Source of the DNA: an uncultured Mycolicibacterium sp.
GTDB taxonomy: Bacteria > Actinomycetota > Actinomycetes > Mycobacteriales > Mycobacteriaceae
Direction: 5' to 3'
DNA length: 15,933 bases
Assembly: GCF_937941905.1 (NCBI RefSeq)
Contig: NZ_CALDGS010000158.1
Coordinates: 1-15,933 of the forward strand
Below, one piece after another: positions 14,254-15,933 of this stretch. A program made the position numbers and the translations under genes. Position 1 is the stretch's first letter; every line of letters starts with the position of its first letter. Below the pieces are notes generated by a model. It made no database searches, was not told the origin of the DNA, and saw only the letters and a list, made by a program, of their open reading frames with translations.

Positions 14254-14697
14254 ATGATGGAACGGGACTTCGACGACGACCTCACCGACGACCTGTCGGG
14301 TGACAGTCTTGCCGCGGCACTGGATTTCTCCGCGCCGGAACCGGACGCCGATGAACTCGCCGCGATGCACGAGCTGCTCGACGGCGAGTTCGCGACGGTG
14401 ACGAACCCGCCGGGGACGATCACCGTCATCGCGGCGATGGACGGGTCGGTGCGGTACATGGAACTCGCGTCGAGCCTGACCGGGATGACCGAGGCCGAGC
14501 TCGCGCAGGAACTGCTCGCCGTCGCCCGTGTCGCCATGATCAAGGGGCGGGCCGGGCAGTACGAGATGCTGTTCGAGGGGATGTCGGCGGAGCAGGAGCC
14601 GGCGATGATCCGGGATTTCCTGCAACACACGCTGGGGTTGCCCACCCCTGAGCAGGCCGCCGAGGCGGAGGCGGCGATGGTGAGGCGCTATGTCTGA
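14254..14697 (+). CDS. espH: EspH/EspD-family ESX-1 accessory protein in an unusual position
   Basis: The protein has 147 residues. The acidic N-terminus includes ALDFSAPE (compare ALDFSAAH in M. tuberculosis EspH), then FATVTNPPGTITVIAAMDGS matches the FTVTNPxGxVSVSTLMDG signature of EspH and EspD. MTEAELAQELLAVARVA and GLPTPEQAAEAEA are also shared. It is cytosolic with no signal or membrane segment, and shorter than EspH (183) or EspD (184), chiefly at both ends. EspH and EspD stabilise or help export other Esp substrates; EspH is reported to chaperone EspE/EspF. The LDFSA match favours EspH over EspD, but a lineage-specific paralogue is possible. GGAG (14244-14247) serves ATG 14254; ATG 14257 is an alternative start. 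It lies 15 bases after eccD1, not between espG1 and eccA1. Confidence 0.7.
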   Translation: MMERDFDDDLTDDLSGDSLAAALDFSAPEPDADELAAMHELLDGEFATVTNPPGTITVIAAMDGSVRYMELASSLTGMTEAELAQELLAVARVAMIKGRAGQYEMLFEGMSAEQEPAMIRDFLQHTLGLPTPEQAAEAEAAMVRRYV

Positions 14698-14740
14698 GCG
14701 CCGTTCCGAGAAGCACCGGGAGCGCACCGGAGGCGGGTGA
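14690..14740 (+). CDS. 16-aa basic linker ORF
   Basis: ATG at 14690 lies inside the end of the EspH-like gene in another frame, with GGTGAGG (14679-14685) just before it. It encodes MSERRSEKHRERTGGG and its TGA (14738-14740) shares a base with the ATG of the next gene. It would bridge the gap between the two genes for moving ribosomes, like the small ORF before espG1. The peptide is highly charged with no known family. It could equally be chance, because the next gene has its own GGAGG. Confidence 0.25.
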   Translation: MSERRSEKHRERTGGG

Positions 14741-15474
14741 TGAGTGACGGGGATCTGTGGGTCGATCCGGATCAGTTGTACTGGACGCCGGCGGACGTCA
14801 CGGTGCCCGGCGTGCCGGCGGTGACGCCCGGCGCCGATCCGATGAGCCAGTTGATCGCGGCGGTGATGCCGACGATCGCCGACGAGGTGACCCGGCGGGT
14901 GGCCGAGACCCGGGCCCGCGAGGAACGATTCGCCGACAACCTCGCCGCAGCCAGGGCCGCCTACCAGGACAGCGACGCGGAGAGCGGACAGCATCTGCAG
15001 ACCGCCGCCGAGACATTCGACGCCCCCGGTTACACCCCGCCGGCCCCGCCCGGAGGAGCCGCGGATCCTGCCGCCGGGGCGCAGCTCAACCAGCTCAGCC
15101 AGCTGATGGGGATGTCCATGCAGATCGCCCAGCAGGCCGCCCAGATCCCGATGTCGCTGATCGGGATGGCGGCGGCGGCGCCGCAGGGCATCATGCAGGG
15201 CCTCCAGGGCGCGGTGCAGCAGGTCGGCGCGCTCGCCGAGATGGACGCCGCCGCGGAGGCGGCGCCGGCCGAACCCGTCGAGGCGGCCGAGGGGATGGTC
15301 GAAATCGAACCTGCGGAGCGGGAATCCGCCGATGCGACCGCCGGCCAGGGGGCGGGGGAACGGGCCCCCGCCCCACCGGCGGAGGACCGTGAGCCCGCCC
15401 GCGAGCCCGTCGAGGAACGACGCGTGCCGGCGCAGACCAGACCCGCGCAGTCGGCGTCCGTGGAGGGTCTGTGA
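14740..15474 (+). CDS. EspJ-like putative ESX-1 substrate with YxxxD motif
   Basis: The protein has 244 residues from ATG 14740, chosen over GTG 14737 because GGAGG (14729-14733) is at 6 bases. Residues about 34-85 (from DPMSQLIAAVMPTIADE to the motif) form predicted helices ending in Tyr75-xxx-Asp79, the type VII export motif. The pattern resembles the first third of EspJ (Rv3878), which occupies the same place after eccD1 in M. tuberculosis and is about 280 residues. A Pro/Gly linker (about 95-115), a Gln/Met/Ala-rich segment (about 115-165) and a long acidic Ala/Glu/Pro-rich tail follow. No signal peptide is seen and no strong membrane helix, though the SLIGMAAAAPQGIM part is mildly hydrophobic. 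The similarity to EspJ is weak and positional, so the symbol is withheld. Confidence 0.6.
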   Translation: MSDGDLWVDPDQLYWTPADVTVPGVPAVTPGADPMSQLIAAVMPTIADEVTRRVAETRAREERFADNLAAARAAYQDSDAESGQHLQTAAETFDAPGYTPPAPPGGAADPAAGAQLNQLSQLMGMSMQIAQQAAQIPMSLIGMAAAAPQGIMQGLQGAVQQVGALAEMDAAAEAAPAEPVEAAEGMVEIEPAERESADATAGQGAGERAPAPPAEDREPAREPVEERRVPAQTRPAQSASVEGL

Positions 15475-15614
15475 TGACTCGGATGCCGCAGACGGGTGGT
15501 TTCTGGGCTCCGGATCCACCGGGGGCGTGCTCGAAGCCGCCCGGGGTCATGGTGACGGTTGCCGGGCGGTTGCGGGCTGATGCCGGCGAGTCGGTGCCCT
15601 TGGGGGCGCTGTGA
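15474..15614 (+). pseudogene. Broken tandem copy of the following membrane-protein gene
   Basis: A 46-codon frame opens at ATG 15474, sharing one base with the previous stop, with GGAGGG at 15462-15467. Its first residues, MTRMPQTGGFWAPDPPGACS, parallel MSQMPPPEGSWVPGPLGSWP of the next gene. The DNA aligns without gaps for roughly the first 60 bases, ribosome site included. The similarity then drops out of frame and the expected hydrophobic helix is missing before the TGA at 15612-15614. The simplest reading is a decayed duplicate, though a short functional peptide cannot be excluded. Confidence 0.5.
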
Positions 15615-15693
15615 CTGGACGTTTCGAGGGTGCGGTGCAGGGTGCTGGACAACACTGTGGGGACCAGCGTCGGGCATGTGGGGAGGGTCGCTG

Positions 15694-15933
15694 ATGAGTC
15701 AGATGCCGCCGCCGGAGGGTTCCTGGGTTCCGGGGCCGTTGGGGTCATGGCCGCAACCGGCCACGGTGCAGTGGCCTCCGCCGCGACCGCCCAGGCGTGG
15801 TGGGGCGTTGAAGTGGGTGCTCGGTGCGGTGGCGTTGCTGGCGGTGATCGGACTGACGGTTGTGGTGACCCTGGCGGTGGTCGGACGGGGTGGAGGTTCG
15901 TCGGAAGAGGCTGCCGGCGGCGGGGATTCGGAT
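15694..15933 (+). CDS. Proline-rich single-pass membrane protein, N-terminal part only
   Basis: Not recognised at family level. ATG at 15694 follows GGGAGGG (15681-15687) by 6 bases, and the frame runs for 80 codons off the right edge. The N-terminal 36 residues are Pro/Trp-rich (MSQMPPPEGSWVPGPLGSWP then PPPRPPRRGG) and basic at the end. One hydrophobic helix follows at about 39-63 (LKWVLGAVALLAVIGLTVVV), then a Gly/Ser/Glu-rich linker. The Arg-rich side should face the cytosol with the remainder outside. Short membrane proteins of this build are common in mycobacteria and usually carry an extracytoplasmic domain after the linker. It continues the same-strand run after eccD1. Confidence 0.65.
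   Translation, partial: MSQMPPPEGSWVPGPLGSWPQPATVQWPPPRPPRRGGALKWVLGAVALLAVIGLTVVVTLAVVGRGGGSSEEAAGGGDSD

Noticed and set aside
1..15933. CRISPR arrays, tRNA/rRNA genes, insertion sequences, integrase sites
   Set aside because: No regularly spaced repeats, tRNA-like clover structures, transposase motifs or terminal inverted repeats were seen by eye.

Overview
The window carries most of an ESX-1 (type VII secretion) locus from a high-GC actinobacterium, almost certainly a Mycobacterium and most likely a rapid grower (Mycolicibacterium type). The evidence is the near collinear order of recognisable ESX-1 genes (espG1, eccA1, eccB1, eccCa1, eccCb1, PE35, PPE68, esxB, esxA, espI, eccD1), protein lengths close to the M. 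tuberculosis counterparts as I remember them, strong G/C at third codon positions, and several ATGA/GTGA stop-start overlaps. Assignments come from recognising motifs and remembered family sequences; no search was run.

Layout. 1-168: start of a divergent, proline-rich gene on the minus strand. 169-657: an intergenic region with an A/T-rich island near 350-425, repeated elements and a candidate extended -10. 658-705: a 15-codon ORF that may couple translation to espG1. 709-8733: espG1-eccA1-eccB1-eccCa1-eccCb1, a tightly packed block making the cytosolic chaperone, the AAA+ ATPase and the membrane motor/core. 8883-11214: the substrate block PE35-PPE68-esxB-esxA, each gene with a clear ribosome site, followed by a strong 12-bp-stem hairpin at 11230-11272. 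11309-14238: espI and eccD1, overlapping by 4 bases. 14254-15933: a small accessory region with an EspH-family gene, a 16-codon linker ORF, an EspJ-like YxxxD protein, a short decayed-looking ORF, and the start of a single-pass membrane protein of which the short ORF appears to be a broken tandem copy. eccE1, mycP1, espB and espK are not in the window.

How the parts fit. EccB1, EccCa1/EccCb1 and EccD1 would form the inner-membrane translocon. EccCb1 reads the EsxB C-terminus and the FtsK-like domains drive export. EspG1 holds the PE35-PPE68 pair soluble in the cytosol. EccA1 is the cytosolic AAA+ partner. EspI is a ParA/MinD-like protein linked in M. tuberculosis to energy-dependent control of ESX-1. 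The EspH-like and EspJ-like proteins are probable chaperone and substrate.

Most worth a second look: (i) an EsxB whose WXG turn is replaced by a Met/Ser-rich stretch and whose C-terminal export signal is two residues longer; (ii) an EspH-family gene downstream of eccD1 while the usual espH slot between espG1 and eccA1 is empty and espE/espF are not upstream; (iii) the post-eccD1 region, which lies where M. smegmatis carries its polymorphic mating-identity (mid) genes; (iv) the tandem-duplicated small membrane gene with one broken copy; (v) the control region upstream of espG1.
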